Source of the DNA: Calliopum simillimum
Taxonomy: Eukaryota > Arthropoda > Insecta > Diptera > Lauxaniidae
Direction of reading: 5' to 3'
Assembly: GCA_951812925.1 (NCBI GenBank)
Contig: OX638369.1
Span: 58,046,228-58,110,227, forward strand
Length of the DNA: 64,000 nt
This document shows, piece after piece, positions 43,015-55,700 of this stretch (positions are counted from its first letter, which is position 1; each line of letters begins with the position of its first letter). The notes under the pieces were generated by a model. The model worked only from the letters and a program-made list of their open reading frames with translations. It made no database searches and had not been told where the DNA came from. Both the position numbers and the translations under genes were made by a program.

Positions 43015-43316
43015 TGTTACCTTTGGCCTGGGCAAACATTAAATACCCTACATTGCTGTATTTTGAAAATACAGGTTGTACAGGAAGTGCCTCGACTTCT
43101 TGTCTGAATTCACATTGCAAGCTATGTGAATTCAGACACTTGCACTTTCTGTTCTCAGTGTTTGAGGCGCCACGCACTCTTCTCCGATTTCGTCTAGTTT
43201 TTGCTTAGAGCTTGCGCTTATCGTCGTAAGTGTTTATGTGTATATATCGCCACGCCTCCTTCTCTGAGTTACACGCGGAAGGACAAAGTGAATATACCCT
43301 GGGTATAGGGTATTAT
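43015..43316 (+). repeat. Short complete interspersed repeat copy
   Basis: Starts with the ttacctttggcctgggcaaa, taaataccctaca terminus and ends ggaaggacaaagtgaatata with the hairpin taccctgggtatagggta. Same termini as 29046-29690, opposite orientation, without the tandem units. A perfect palindrome with 14-bp arms (GTCTGAATTCACAT, 43102-43137) lies inside. Confidence 0.75.
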
Positions 43317-43594
43317 TACGAATCTTCTCCACTTCTGAGAAAATTATAAAAAATATGTGCGCGGTCTCCGCATATCCAGGTACTATATCCCAGACAAAAA
43401 ATTGTGGCAATCGATATTGGTTCTAAAGTAATTAACAATATAGTGACGCCTTGACATCTGACTTCCACCTTTTTTAATTATTTTATTGCTAAGTTTCAAA
43501 CTTGAACTTAAAATGTGTTATACCTGCAAAAAATACCTATCAAAATCAGAAAAAAATATTTCATATATCCACCTATGGTTATTGTTTTTGCAGC

Positions 43595-44712
43595 GGGTAC
43601 AAACCATTTCAAAACGATCAAGATTTTTTTTATGGCATCCGATTTGGCTATAAATTGGCATAAGCAATAGTTGCATAGTGGAAAAAATTACTACCAAATA
43701 TTTTTTCAAAATTTAAAAAAATGGCGGAGATATGGGACTTTGAAATTTTTAGGTTAGTTTTTTTTGAGAAGCTATAACTTCGGTTGCATTTATCCAATTT
43801 TCAATTTTGTAGTGTTAAATGATTTGTCTTAAAACAGGCTTTGAAATAAAAACCAGCAAACATTTTTTTTTTTTTTTTATATATAGTTGACACTGAAAAA
43901 AAAAATTTAAATTGAGTTTCCCAAAATACGTCCTTTTTAATATTTTTTATTTTTCTTGTAAAAAAAGCTACAAGTGTAACTTACCAGTCCTCCAAAAATT
44001 GGAGTGGGCCTGCCAGTGGTTCTCCAGAAAAACAACAAAATGTAGCATCTTCCCCAATTTTTCAGTACATTTTTTTAATTTAAAATTTTTATTAAAAAAA
44101 ATTTTTAAATGCTGAAAATAGTTTATTGACTGTTTTTTTGCTTGTATAGTACTACTATAAGTACCAACGCACTTTTTTCAAATTCAAATTAACGTTTAAT
44201 TAAAAATTTCAAATTCAAAAAAATTGTACTGAAAAATTGCGGCAAAAGCTACATTTTACTGTTTTTCTGGAGAACCACTGGGAGGCCCACTCCAATTTTT
44301 GGAGGACTGGTAAGTTACACTTGTAGCTTTTTTTACAAGAAAAATAAAAAATATTAAAAAGGACGTATTTTGGGAAACTCAATTTAAATTTTTTTTTTCA
44401 GTGTAAACTATATATAAAAAAAAAAAAAAAATGTTTGCTAGTTTTTATTTCAAAGCCTGTTTTAAGACAAATCATTTAACACTACAAAATTGAAAATTGG
44501 ATAAATGCAACCGAAGTTATAGCTTCTCAAAAAAAACTAACCTAAAAATTTCAAAGTCCCATATCTCCGCCATTTTTTTAAATTTTGAAAAAATATTTGG
44601 TAGTAATTTTTTCCACTATGCAACTATTGCTTATGCCAATTTATAGCCAAATCGGATGCCATGAACAAATTTCTTGATCGTTTACACATGGTTTGTACCA
44701 GCGGGAAAACTC
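43595..44712. repeat. Fold-back D, about 500-bp arms
   Basis: Left arm 43595 to about 44090: ggtacaaacca, catccgatttggctataaat, tggcggagatatgggacttt, ggtttctccag-like agtggttctccagaaaaac. Right arm about 44200-44712 is the inverse: gtttttctggagaaccact, aagtcccatatctccgccat, tggtttgtacc. The loop of about 110 bp contains a duplicated aaattcaaatt stretch. Arms are highly similar. Terminal duplications were not resolved. Confidence 0.8.
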
Positions 44713-45124
44713 AAAAGGTATCATTCCTTGACACAAACAATATTGAGGGGATTGGAAATGGCAAAGTACCTAACTTAAGATTTGAGCACCATGTATTCCC
44801 TGAAAAATAATAAAAACTATAACCTGTAATACTATGTTTACACCAAAGATTTAGATGTGAAGATATAAATAAATCCCGTTGCCAAATCCTACCCGTTTAC
44901 ACCGGCTGAAAGTGATTTATTTCTGACAGTAAATGTCAATTAGTGAATGACATTTGTTTTTATTTACATAAATAGAACATTGTATTTGTTCATAAAAAAT
45001 AATAAAAATTGCAGTTCAATAAAATCGTCTGAGAGTTTGCAACTCCCTGGAATTCTGATGGTTACCCAAACTGTTACCACCGATAAAGTTCCTGGATAAG
45101 CATTTCGTGACAAATCACTGTTAG

Positions 45125-45880
45125 ATGGCAGTTACGCATTGTCTGGTTCATGTGATAAAACTCGGCATCTTGGAGAAAAGTCTGTTGGGAACAAATTTAC
45201 TACAGACACTTATCCATTTGTTTTTACAAATAGGACACGGAATTAATAACTGCAACAACAACAAAAAGTGTCGCTCAAAAAATATGAAGTTCCGGTGGCT
45301 ATATGATCGAAATAAGGTCTATCTAAACATTTACTATGCAAACAAAATCTTAGTTGAAGCAATAATAAGTGCAAGAGCCAATAAAAATTATGGAAACGCT
45401 ATTAATACCGAAAAATCGTAGCATTTAATATAACATATTTTCATACAATGCATCTGCACTATTTTTTACAATAGTATATTCAGTATGACAACAGTAAGTA
45501 AAGGGGTATTGACGTCTTTTTTTGGTTGTGTTTCTTGCGTTGAATCTCTCTGAATCCAAATAATTTGTTCCTGTTATTATTCCATATGAAGAGACAGTTT
45601 TACTTCGAGACGATCGTATATCTCTATCCACTGACTGATTTTCGGAATTCTTCAAGAAACCATCAATGGGATGTGCCAATCTAACCTGATATAATGGTTG
45701 TGGTCGTGAGTATAGAGCTCTTGCGGATTAAATGGGTCATCTTCGTAATCATCTTCAACACAGTTTTAATAACGCCAATTTTTCACTTTTAGTAACGATG
45801 CACGATAGTACTTCCTCCTGTTGCCTTGTAGATTCACATCAACGGCTTGGCAGCAAACTTCGCTGTGTATATTCTTGAGC
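45125..45880 (-). pseudogene. Unidentified coding relic
   Basis: On the minus strand, 45880-45690 reads SEVCCQAVDVNLQGNRRKYY, then after a stop EDDYEDDPFNPQELYTHDHN. A frame change leads to 45679-45425, AHPIDGFLKNSENQSVDRDI to ENMLY-stop. The plus frame 45125-45421 (98 codons) overlaps the 3' flank, and I cannot tell whether it is coding. No domain was recognised. The layout suggests one decayed gene of an old transposon. Confidence 0.35.
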
Positions 45881-46124
45881 GTGTCCTATCCATTTCTCTT
45901 TGTGTAGCTAAACAAAAAACAATAATAAAAGAGTTTTTAATGATAATAAATACAAAACTTACGAGTTTCTTTGCTTCTCTGACGAAAGTAAACAATTATG
46001 TGACATAATAAATGTTAACAAAACTTATAATTATCAAAGCTTAGAGGTGCCACATGCCTAAAAAAAAGGTAGCCCTGCCGAGATATATGAAGAGATATAA
46101 AATAAATCACGTTGGAAGTACCTA

Positions 46125-46240
46125 GATATATTTTTGTATGGTAAATCACGTGATATATGGCAAGATATAGAGCTATATCTCAAAACAGCCGTAAATCGCC
46201 TCATAAATCTCTGGTATAAATGGGGTATAAGGGTGTTGTT
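46125..46240 (+). repeat. Dispersed repeat, copy 1
   Basis: agatatatttttgtatggta, aatcacgtgatatatggcaa, cagccgtaaatcgcctcata, aatctctggtataaatgg. A diverged copy at 53620-53738 keeps the same order of words. Confidence 0.65.
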
Positions 46241-47424
46241 TTTGGCCTGGCTAAAAATGAAATATTCTACACCGCAGCATTATCAAATCTTTGCTTACAT
46301 ATATGTTTGTTTTCCTCTGAGATTGCACAGGCTATTCCTAGTATCTGCACGAAATTTGGTTGCTTTATCGCAAACAACACTTGCACTACATCATTACCTT
46401 TTTATGAACGCAATACTAACCATTACATTAACAAGCATACATACCCACTCTATACATACATATATACATAACCATATGTTTAAAAAACTGAGCAGAGCAA
46501 AAGTAACATGAAATCGGAACAGAAGTTGACCCTGTCGTTGGATGTTGCACCAGCAGTTGCTGTTCTCGCACGCATGCAACTCTTGTCTGCTAGCAACAAC
46601 CAACATGTGTCGTAGCAACAGCAAGCACTCGATGAAAACTCAAACAAACTTGGTTGGAAAAAGAAGAATCAACCTGTTTCTTTCGAATGCTGTTGCAAGA
46701 ACAGGCGCTCAGAATATTAATGGGAAAGGAACGAACACACGTACATAACGTTGTCTTTTTTTCTCGCATGTGGCCGGCGAAGAAGAAATCAAGACGGCTT
46801 TTTCCATTCCTGTCATGATGTAAACATTTGTGCGACTTCCGCGCGGTTACCGCAGCAGGCTAATTTTATCAACAGCAATAGTGATGTGAATTTTAAGATA
46901 GTAATCGGTTTGAAAATATTTGTATAATTTGAATAAAGTTAAAAAACCGTAGGAACAAAATAGTTTATATGAAAAAAAAAAAATATTCCTAGATACGTTG
47001 TTCGGTGTAAAAGTGTTACATAAAATTACGTCATAATGTAGAGAGTGCAAGAAAATTGTGACATAGTGTCCCCTTTCAGCCTTAACCACGTAACTGCAAT
47101 TTTTTTAAACCTTCGAAAAAATTTATCAATACATTACGTGAAGACCTCTGACAATTTTCCGATAAAAAAAGTTTGTAGTTACGTCTTTATTATTGAAAGG
47201 GATAAGTGGTGTAGAAGTTTTGAAATAAGTGTGACGAGATACATATATGGATTACTCCCTGTTGGCGAATTTAGAAAAGAGGATGCGACCACACATACCG
47301 TAGAAGCAAACAATTTATAACGTTGTTCTTCAGGGATTAAAACCGATGCCAAACAGTACGAGTTCAGTTTTTGTATAAACTTGAACCTAGCTTCTGATTA
47401 ACCTGAGCCTGAACAACGTCTTGT
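46241..47424. other. Spacer, no gene supported
   Basis: Starts with a ttggcctggctaaaaatgaa terminus of the interspersed repeat. The remainder includes a less AT-rich stretch at 46500-46850 (gcgcggttaccgcagcagg) that looks single-copy. Frames on both strands are short and show no domain. Confidence 0.3.
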
Positions 47425-49545
47425 GAATTGAATTCAATATATTTCGAAAGCGGTTTCAACGATTTTGATAAAAAGCTAGGATCACCTATTCATTGGGATC
47501 AGTATTAACTTGTAGAATGTCAAAAAATTATATAGTCTCGCAAATGGGCGTGGCACCGCCTACAAAACTTTAATACGTTATAATAACAGAATTAATGAAG
47601 TAGTTTGTCTAAAATTTAGTACAGAGAGTCTACTACATATGAAGTTCTTCTGAGCAAAAATAGGCGAAATATCACCAGTTGGCGTGGTACCTCCCATACA
47701 AGTGAAATACGTTATATGGTATAACTCAAAAACTATATAAAATATTTTGATTCAATTTCGTTAGAAGGTGTGAATTATAAGTACCTTGAAATGAATGAAA
47801 AGTAGAAATCATTAAGTGGGTGCCACGCCCACTTTTTAACAATTGAACATTTTAACTCAATAATGATCAATGCACGGTTCATTCGGTAGTTATTTTCATA
47901 ATCCGCTGTCATCTTTACCCAGTATCAACAGCGGTGACGCACAGTGCGGCGATAGAAGGCATTTGCGTAAAAAATTTTTGTTCAAATTTAAAAATTTTTT
48001 TATGCCATTCTACAGCAAATAGTCCAATTAAGAAATCCTCTGAAAATTATTGAAAACAAGTGTGATTTGTAAGTGTTACAGCTTGTTAAAGTCTAACTTT
48101 TTTTCGAAAAAAAAAACATTTAAGAAAATTTGCTTACGCAGAGCTTTTTAAAAATTATTGCTGCTCCTAAACCTCAAAAGCAATTGTTATAAAATAAAAT
48201 GCATACAAAAGCCTACATACCCATTTATTTTTAGTATTTTTTGTATGCAAATTTTTTAAGCCAAATTAGAGTTATTTTAAAAGATACAAAAAAAAATTTT
48301 CAAATATTAAAAACCGAAAAATGCTAATTTTCTTTAGAGCAGGAAAAAAAAGACGGGACTTGCGGGCATTGTTCTAAAACGTACAGATAGTACAGATTCC
48401 ATATTTTAAGATAGGAAAAATTCACAACCCCGTTTTTCCCCGTTTACTTTAAATATTTATCTGAATATCCCGTATTTACGTAAAAATCAATGATTTTATA
48501 AAATTTACACCACAAAATTTTTTTCAAATGCTTTTAAATTTTTTTAAATTTGAATTTTTTTTACTGCATACTTTTATATGTCAAAAACACTATGAACTAT
48601 TAAAATTTTAATATGGTTTTTTTCCAGTTAACTTTCGTGGTTTTATTTATTTGAATATCGTTTTTTTCTATTTATTGCATTTGAAAATTAATTGCATTTC
48701 TGAAAACAACGTAAAAAAATGTATCAGTATGGTAAATCTAATTGAAATCGAACCAAAACTGTGGAAATGCCGTTCCGTTGTATGGAGTGACAGCACTGTG
48801 TGACGTGGCGGAATTTGATCCAATTGTGTGTGTTTTTTTATATTTTTTTTTAAATTTTTTTTTCTTATTTTTTAAAAAAATTTTTTTTTTACCATAGTTA
48901 TTGAAATTATTTGATTTAATATACTGAATGGTAGATATAACATGTTAATTTTTCGAGTATTGAAATACTTTTTTTTTCTTGAACTTGAAACTGATTTCTA
49001 GACGGAATTTTGATACTTTTGAAGTCTGGACATCAGTTTCAAGTTCTTGGAAAAAAAAAATAAAAGTATTTCAATACTCGGATAAAGGATAAGACATATC
49101 TACCATTCAATATATTTAATCAAATAATTTTAATAATTATGGTAAAAATAAAATTATTTAAAAAAATTAGAAAAAAAAATTAATGCTTTCTTCTTTTCGT
49201 ACTTATAATCCACACCTTCCAACAAAATTGAATCAGAATACTTTATATAGTTTTTGAGTTATACCATTTAACGTATTTCACATGTATGGGAGGTACCACG
49301 CTCTGGTGATATTTTGCCCATTTTTTGCTCCCTTTACTAAATTTCAGACAAATTACTTCATTAATTCTGTTATTAAAACGTATTAGAGTTTTGTAGGCAG
49401 TGCCACGCCCATATGCGAGACTATATAATTTTTTGACATTCTACAAATTAATACTGATCCCAACGAATATGTGATCCTTGCTTTTTATCAAAATCGTTAA
49501 AACCGCTTTCGAGATATATTGAAATCAATTCACATAATGCTAAAA
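47425..49545. repeat. Fold-back E, about 0.5-kb arms, carrying a Transib-type insertion
   Basis: Left arm: gaaagcggtttcaacgattt (47447), aaaaattatatagtctcgca, gggcgtggcaccgcctacaa, gaattaatgaagtagtttgt, and after the insertion caaattatttgatttaat-like words to about 49005. Right arm, about 49030-49545, is the inverse. The central hairpin pairs tattgaaatac..cttgaacttgaaactga with the inverse at 49036-49078. The element at 47940-48800 sits inside the left arm. Confidence 0.75.
47940..48800. mobile_element. Transib-type non-autonomous element, 861 bp, TSD TGACG
   Basis: Ends are CACAGTGCGGCGATAG (47940) and CTCC-inverse ggagtgacagcactgtg closing at 48800. The CACAGTGC terminal octamer is a perfect inverted repeat. 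The 5-bp duplication TGACG flanks both sides (47935-47939 and 48801-48805). CACAGTG is also the heptamer of V(D)J recombination signals, consistent with known Transib termini. The interior is non-coding and AT-rich. Relatives are the right end near 62145-62190 and the left end from 63820 to the window edge. Confidence 0.8.
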
Positions 49546-51917
49546 AGTGGGCGTGTCACTTACTTAATCCCGCCCACTTTACGCTCGTTCCAAGATAGTT
49601 TTACTAGACCTCGAGTTGCAAAATTTCACCAAATTATATTGTGTCGTTTGTGAGATATAACGTGATAAATGAATCAACTTGATGATTTTTTCCAACTACC
49701 CATCTCTCTTGTCGCCATATTGTTATTTTCAAAAACAGCACTCGGCATTCGAAAGCAGACACTTCAACAAAAAAAAAATGAGCTAACATATGACCTATTT
49801 AGACGCACCAGATTTTGGGCAGCGAGGTGGCATAGTTGACGTGAAACATCCCATATACAATACAATATGTTGCTGTCGTTGATCCGGGACATTTTTGGGA
49901 CATATATGAATATCTGGAACATTTTTAAAAGTCGGACACGAGGGCAAAATCCGAGACGGTTTATCAGTCTGATATAAGCACGTAATTTTTAATAAATTCG
50001 TGAGTTCATTGGAACCTTTCACTGTACCGGTTTGTGCACTACATTAAAACCCACCATCTCTATCAAGCCGTATACGATTTTGTGCTTCCCTTAACAACAG
50101 CACCAGCAGAGGCAACAACCTTGGATGGTTCTGTTTCTTTCGTCTCTGTTTGCCTAGTTAGTTCGGCGCTGTCATTTCACAATGACCCACCTTTACGACA
50201 CACAAAAACGACGACGACGAGTCTCGACAGACTGGAGAGACTGACAATAAAACATGACGCGTGACGATAACACAACACAAGAGTTCGCCGTCATCGTCAT
50301 AGCGGTGGCAGCAGCAGCGCCAACAACAAACACAACTGGCGGATAATTTTAGTTCTGGTTGCTGTTGTTATTTTGTCTGTCTTTCTTTGTGTATTTCTCA
50401 TATTCAACAACAACACGAATTTGTTTAGACAACAAGAAATTCAAATTCATAAACACAACAACATATTGCAAACGGGCAAGCAACTACAACACTACGCCAT
50501 CTATCAACAACAAAAAACCAAACAACAGCAACATTTCGATTAGGCTCACAGAATGAGCCATCGGTACACCCATGCGACGATGTCTTCATCTGCCTCCTGT
50601 TTTTCTTCTGCTTCTTTTGTTTTGTTTAAAAGCGCGAAAATATTTACGAATCCACAAAACAAAAACAAAAATAAACATTTGCTTAGTCGCATTTAAGAGC
50701 AAAACGCCGCCATATTGCTTTCCTGCTGCTTTGTCAATGGAGCAGACAAACAAACAACAACAACAACAATGGAAACCTTCATTTCAGCATTTGGTTGGTG
50801 CTTGTAGTGTTTTTCCGTTCGAGGATGACATGCTCGTACTGTTTTTTTAAAGGGGGCACTTATTCATAGCATAATAGCCCAATTGGTCGATGTACTTATG
50901 TACCCGTTTTTAATCATAGACATAGAACATTATGATCATTTTTAATTTTTGTATGTTTGTTTTTTTTTTTTTGTATGAAAACCTATATAAAATAAATTTA
51001 GGTTCTGGCTACAATTATCGCTCCCAGCCCTTCAAATTTCAAGCTAAGTAAAGGAACTAAAATTTGACACAAGATGGAACAGAATGCGCAGATTTCGAAA
51101 AACGCTGCCCTGTAAAAAGTTGGTTACTTGAGTTACCAAATTATACGTTGGATGTGTCGATATGTATTCTAACATTTCGCAAAACATAAGTTATTTCGAG
51201 ACTAACTTTCCTGTGTTCTTTCGGGACAACGGGACAGACAGCTTTTAGAAAAATGCAACTTTTAGGTTTGGTCAAAATAACCGAAGAATTTTAGATCTTA
51301 TAGCAGATTACAGATGACGGCATTAATCCGCATCAGCAGTCTTAATTCGAATTTACTTGTGCATAATCCCCATCTCAATACAAATCTACTCCAATGCTTA
51401 GGCATGAAATAAAGTATCCCTGCAGGACCACGGACTATTCCAAAATTAGTTTATAAACAACTCCATGGGGGCGACCGACTAGTTCAAATTCTGGTCCCAT
51501 CACATCTATAGCTCTATTTATGTTTCGTATTGTTTGTCATTGGATGTAACCAATTGTCTCCTTATGCATTACATTGAGGCCAGAAAAAGGTCAATTGTCT
51601 CCTTATGCATTACATTCGCACCAGAAAAAGGCTTTTTTTTTATTTTATTAATAAATTTCAACAAATTTAATTTGAAATTCAAATTTTACTCAAAAACGTC
51701 AAAAGGTGTCATAGACGAATGTGCTAAAGACTTTGTTATATATTTCTGAGCAATGTGTTTCAGGTTTAAATCACTATGCGGATGAAATTTTTATTAATTT
51801 TTTCATAATTTTATACGTCGGCTATATTGGACAAATGTTTCATTTTCCGCTCCGAAGACTCATTAGACACATTGTGTACAAATTAATGGAAATTTATAAA
51901 TTGGAATTGAAAACCAC
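49546..51917. other. Least repetitive stretch, CAA/CAG-rich, no gene supported
   Basis: 49546-49790 still has repeat words (gtgggcgtgtcacttactta). From 50030 to 50850 the composition is less AT-rich with runs of caacaacaac and gacgacgacgag, typical of dipteran untranslated or Gln-rich regions. Frames there (50034-50264, 50359-50556, 50572-50850) change rather than continue and show no domain. A direct repeat of tcaattgtctccttatgcat / ccaattgtctccttatgcat lies at about 51550 and 51589. Confidence 0.3.
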
Positions 51918-51918
51918 C

Positions 51919-51989
51919 GAGTATAGGATTTGAACCAGGGTCTCTCCACGCAGCGAAGTCAATAGACCGATACACTATCGCACACGCTA
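51919..51989 (-). ncRNA. tRNA-like sequence (SINE head)
   Basis: Minus strand: TAGCGTGTGCGATAGTGTAT forms an A-box-like part, and GGTTCAAATCC about 45 bases later is a good B box. The arms do not give a clean tRNA fold. It is likely a tRNA-derived SINE start or tRNA pseudogene, different in sequence from the one at 10792. Confidence 0.55.
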
Positions 51990-52594
51990 TACTTATCGTT
52001 CAGGGTAATGAAGACCTCCAAACGGCTCATTAAGCCTTCATCTGATTCCTCCTTTGGTAACTTGGCTAGTAAATCGTAAACTAATACTTCGGTATAAGGT
52101 CATCTATCCAATTTTGGGAGAGCACATTATTTTGGTGATGTTAAAATTGACATAATTTTAGCAGTTAAGCTATTATTGTGACCTATGTCAGCGAACTGGT
52201 TTATCAATCGATCGATTTTGATTTTAATTGCGTAAAGTCCAAAGGTCTTTTCGGGTGTTCATTTTATTTATTAAAAATATAGGCGGACTATGGGAGGTTA
52301 GATTTCTGACAAATCCATACAATTAATGGGTCTGAAATTTCTGATTATTTTTGAAGCTCCTTTTATAGACGACCCTTTATGATTAGATTCGATCTTAATC
52401 CTACTTATCGAGTAATTTCGTAGAATCTGGAAGAGTCACTTTAAGATCTTTTGCGGTGGCAATTCAAGTCCCATGTGTCGTTCAAACGTATTTTTTTTTA
52501 ATTCAAAATACACACTATTTTCGTAGCATGTAATACGTTTCTACCAGAAATTTGTAAATCGCATCATTAAATCCTACCATGTGCGTAACTGGGG

Positions 52595-52752
52595 CATTGG
52601 CGGATCCAGGGGGGGGTCGATCGGCCTCCCCTTTCAAACCAAGTGAATACATTTTTTTTAAAATTATATGTAAAGATTTTAAAATCATATCGTTATTATC
52701 TAGAAATGTAGTCAATCGGCCCCCCCTCTTGACAGTGCTGGATCCGCCACTG
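52595..52752. mobile_element. hAT MITE, 158 bp
   Basis: Ends are CATTGGCGGATCCAGGGGGG and the inverse tgctggatccgccactg. The 8-bp duplication AACTGGGG / AACTGGGA (one mismatch) flanks it at 52587-52594 and 52753-52760. CAGTGGCGGATCCAG is a familiar hAT terminus in animals. Confidence 0.8.
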
Positions 52753-52760
52753 AACTGGGA

Positions 52761-55700
52761 GGGGAGGGCATGGGTGAGCAATGTCCACCCCAGAAATCTC
52801 ATTGCGTACCCTAGAAAAATGAACACGGAAGCAAAGGTTCAATACCAACCTCGTAAATTTATTCCATACTTCTCGAAAACTCTCGTTTACTAAATATTCT
52901 CAAAATTGTCTTAGCTATTTCTAAGAATGCGCTATAACCGCCAAAAAATAAAGTTTCTTACGGGGTCGGAAGAACAGTTTTTACCCAAAAGTAAGGAGTC
53001 TTACGAAAGAAGAACTTTTTATTTTTAAATCGAAATCAGCAACGAAATGTGGTCAAAACACTCACGAACGTGATAGAAGCTCAAGAAAATGCTGCGGTTT
53101 CGAGTGTATAGTTTTTGCCCTTGCTAGTTTATTTCAAAATTTTGCTGCATCGTTGGACCTTCAGTTTTATTGCAGATGGCGCTTCTTTGTATGTGGAGAT
53201 TGCATTAATACCGTCTTTACAAGCCGTCAGCACCGTGCGCAGGATTTGCTCCTGGGGGGAGTTTTTCATACAAAAACACGAGGGAGAACTATACTAACCA
53301 CTTGATTTGTATCGTTATATATGGGTAAAATATCTTCCTGGGAGGGGTTTGAACTTCCAAAACACCACCCGTGTGCACGGGCCTGCGTGCCGTCACTTAT
53401 GTATCCCTTATCAGGAGTCGAATCGCCTCATCAGTGAACGTACAACTCGTGACGATCAAAACCAGCCGGCTGGTTGCCCACGCTAAGGAAAAATTCTAGC
53501 TACGCCAATGAATCCTACTCATTTCCATTGGCAGAGAGAGAGGTGCCGCTTGGTCGAAAATAGCTAAACTTGGTTGCAAAGCTGTGATTTATGCGCAAAT
53601 TAAAAATAGATCTCTGCAGAAATAGATTTATTTTTGTATGATAAATCATGTGATTTACGTCCAGATTTAGAGCTTCAGCTAAAAGCAGCCTTAAATCACC
53701 TCATAAATCTCCAGTGGAAACATAGTATAAAAGTGTAGATTTTCGAATTTTCACTAGTTAATTTTTCCATTTATGCACCCCAACAATTATGTCACGGAAT
53801 AAAATTCTTTTCGAACACTGAAAATGCGACGAGAAATATTTTATGTGTCATGCTCTCAAAACAGTAACCGCTTCACTGTTCTTTTTAACTCCCGCTTCCG
53901 AACTTGCCCACGAATAACGGCACGTGTACGATAACATAAACAGTGCGAGTTCCAAAAACAACAACAGAATGAAATCAGAAAATGACGTATGTATCTTTCT
54001 GATAAAAGTGAAAACGAGATAAACGCCTGGTTGTTGGTTGTGTTTGACGTTTTTGACTTTCCTTGACCGTCATTCGTTTCGAATGACTACCGTGCTCATG
54101 GCCAAATGAAGGACGCCACCTTGAGTTTCAAGGATTCTTAAAGTTTGCGAAATTTTGCAAACGAAAACACAAATTACGTGTATTTGAAGGACGTTTGAGC
54201 AAACATTTCAGGGTTAAATTGTTGCAAAAAGTACTCGACTGAAGGTTATTTGAACTTGGCGATAAGAAACAAATGATGTTCTCGCAATATGAATAAAGCA
54301 ATAATGATGATGTGGGAAATAAACATTTTATGATTGTGGTGTATACGAATAATTTTAAGCTAGATTTCACCTTGAAATGTAGATATGCATGTAAATTTGA
54401 ATATATGTATGTATTTAGATATTTGTATACGTATGTTCTTATGTAGTTTGATTAGTTTTGTGATAGGTACTTTAATGAAATTTATTATATCTTATTAATA
54501 CAAAGTAAAGATTAGAGTGGTGTGTTCACAAAGGTGTCAGAGTGTTCTAAACAGCATCGTTTTTATATGCAAAATCGAATCATTTTATTTTGTGCCTAAA
54601 ACTTTAATGAAAACTTCTTCAGTAAGCTTTTATCAGCTTTTTTTTTTCAGGCAGCTAAGGGTGATTTCCGAAGCAAGTAGAATCCGAACCCTAGCTAAAA
54701 CAACACAGATTTTGGATTTCATGATGTCGTCTTAGATCATCCATTACCTTCTTAAAAACCCTTTAACGACTAAAACCAAGTATGTTTGCCAGAACCCCAT
54801 TTGCTTGAATGAAAGTTTTATTAACCCCCATTACTTTGATTTTGTCGTATTTTTATTTTGAAATTCTTTTGCGTATTTAGACCTGGTCGTTCAAGGGTTA
54901 AGAGCTAATTTTGCAGAGAAAGAGTAGCAGTATTAGGTAAAAAACTTCATATATCTCAAAAAACTGAGCGGATGGGCCAATTTAGACCTTAGATTCAGAT
55001 TCAAAGCAGAAAGCTACTTCAGAAATGAGCCTCAGCTACTTTGAGAACTTCGCATCCCCATTATTTGTAGGTGTGGCTTTAATCGGTACTTGTTGTTGAA
55101 AACTTAAAATTCCTTAGCAAACTATCAATGAGCTGGTTTTCTTTCCTTCCTATGAAAAATTAAAAAGATGAACACAAAAAAAAGGGTACGATTTCAGTTT
55201 CAGGTTAGTCAAAATGATAACCTCAGGTTCGGGCTCGGGGCAATAAGTTTTTTTTACTCATCACTCAGTTAACAGTGAAAATGAAGTTTTGTTGACTTAA
55301 GTTTTACAAAATATGCATTCTAGCATAGCAACAGACAAACATCAACAGCAACAAAAGCATCAACAGCAACATACAATAAGCTGCATTCTGCATTGAGTTC
55401 AATGAACGGTCTTGATATGTTCTTTGATGCCTTCGGATATTTCATGTGACCAAAATTGTACGCACTTGTTGCTTTATTGGCGCTTGTGCTACCAAAATAC
55501 AAAAACATTCAACAGCAACAACATACGGGTAGCAACACACGCGCGTCCAAACTCAAACACACACGCACGCACTCATTCGTTCATACAACAAATTTTATTG
55601 GGGTAAATGAACTTTGGCGTTTTTTGGGGATTCAAAAAATTTTTCGTTTTCTGATTGGCCTCGCAGCGACACGCGCTACACGACAGTCAGCTAGCTGCTT

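Noticed and set aside
50034..50850. Possible Gln/Asn-rich exon
   Set aside because: CAA-rich DNA is not held in one frame; stops interrupt it and no domain is seen.
53334..53405. Possible third tRNA-like sequence (minus strand GTTCAAACCCC)
   Set aside because: Only a B-box-like word; no A box at proper distance and no fold.
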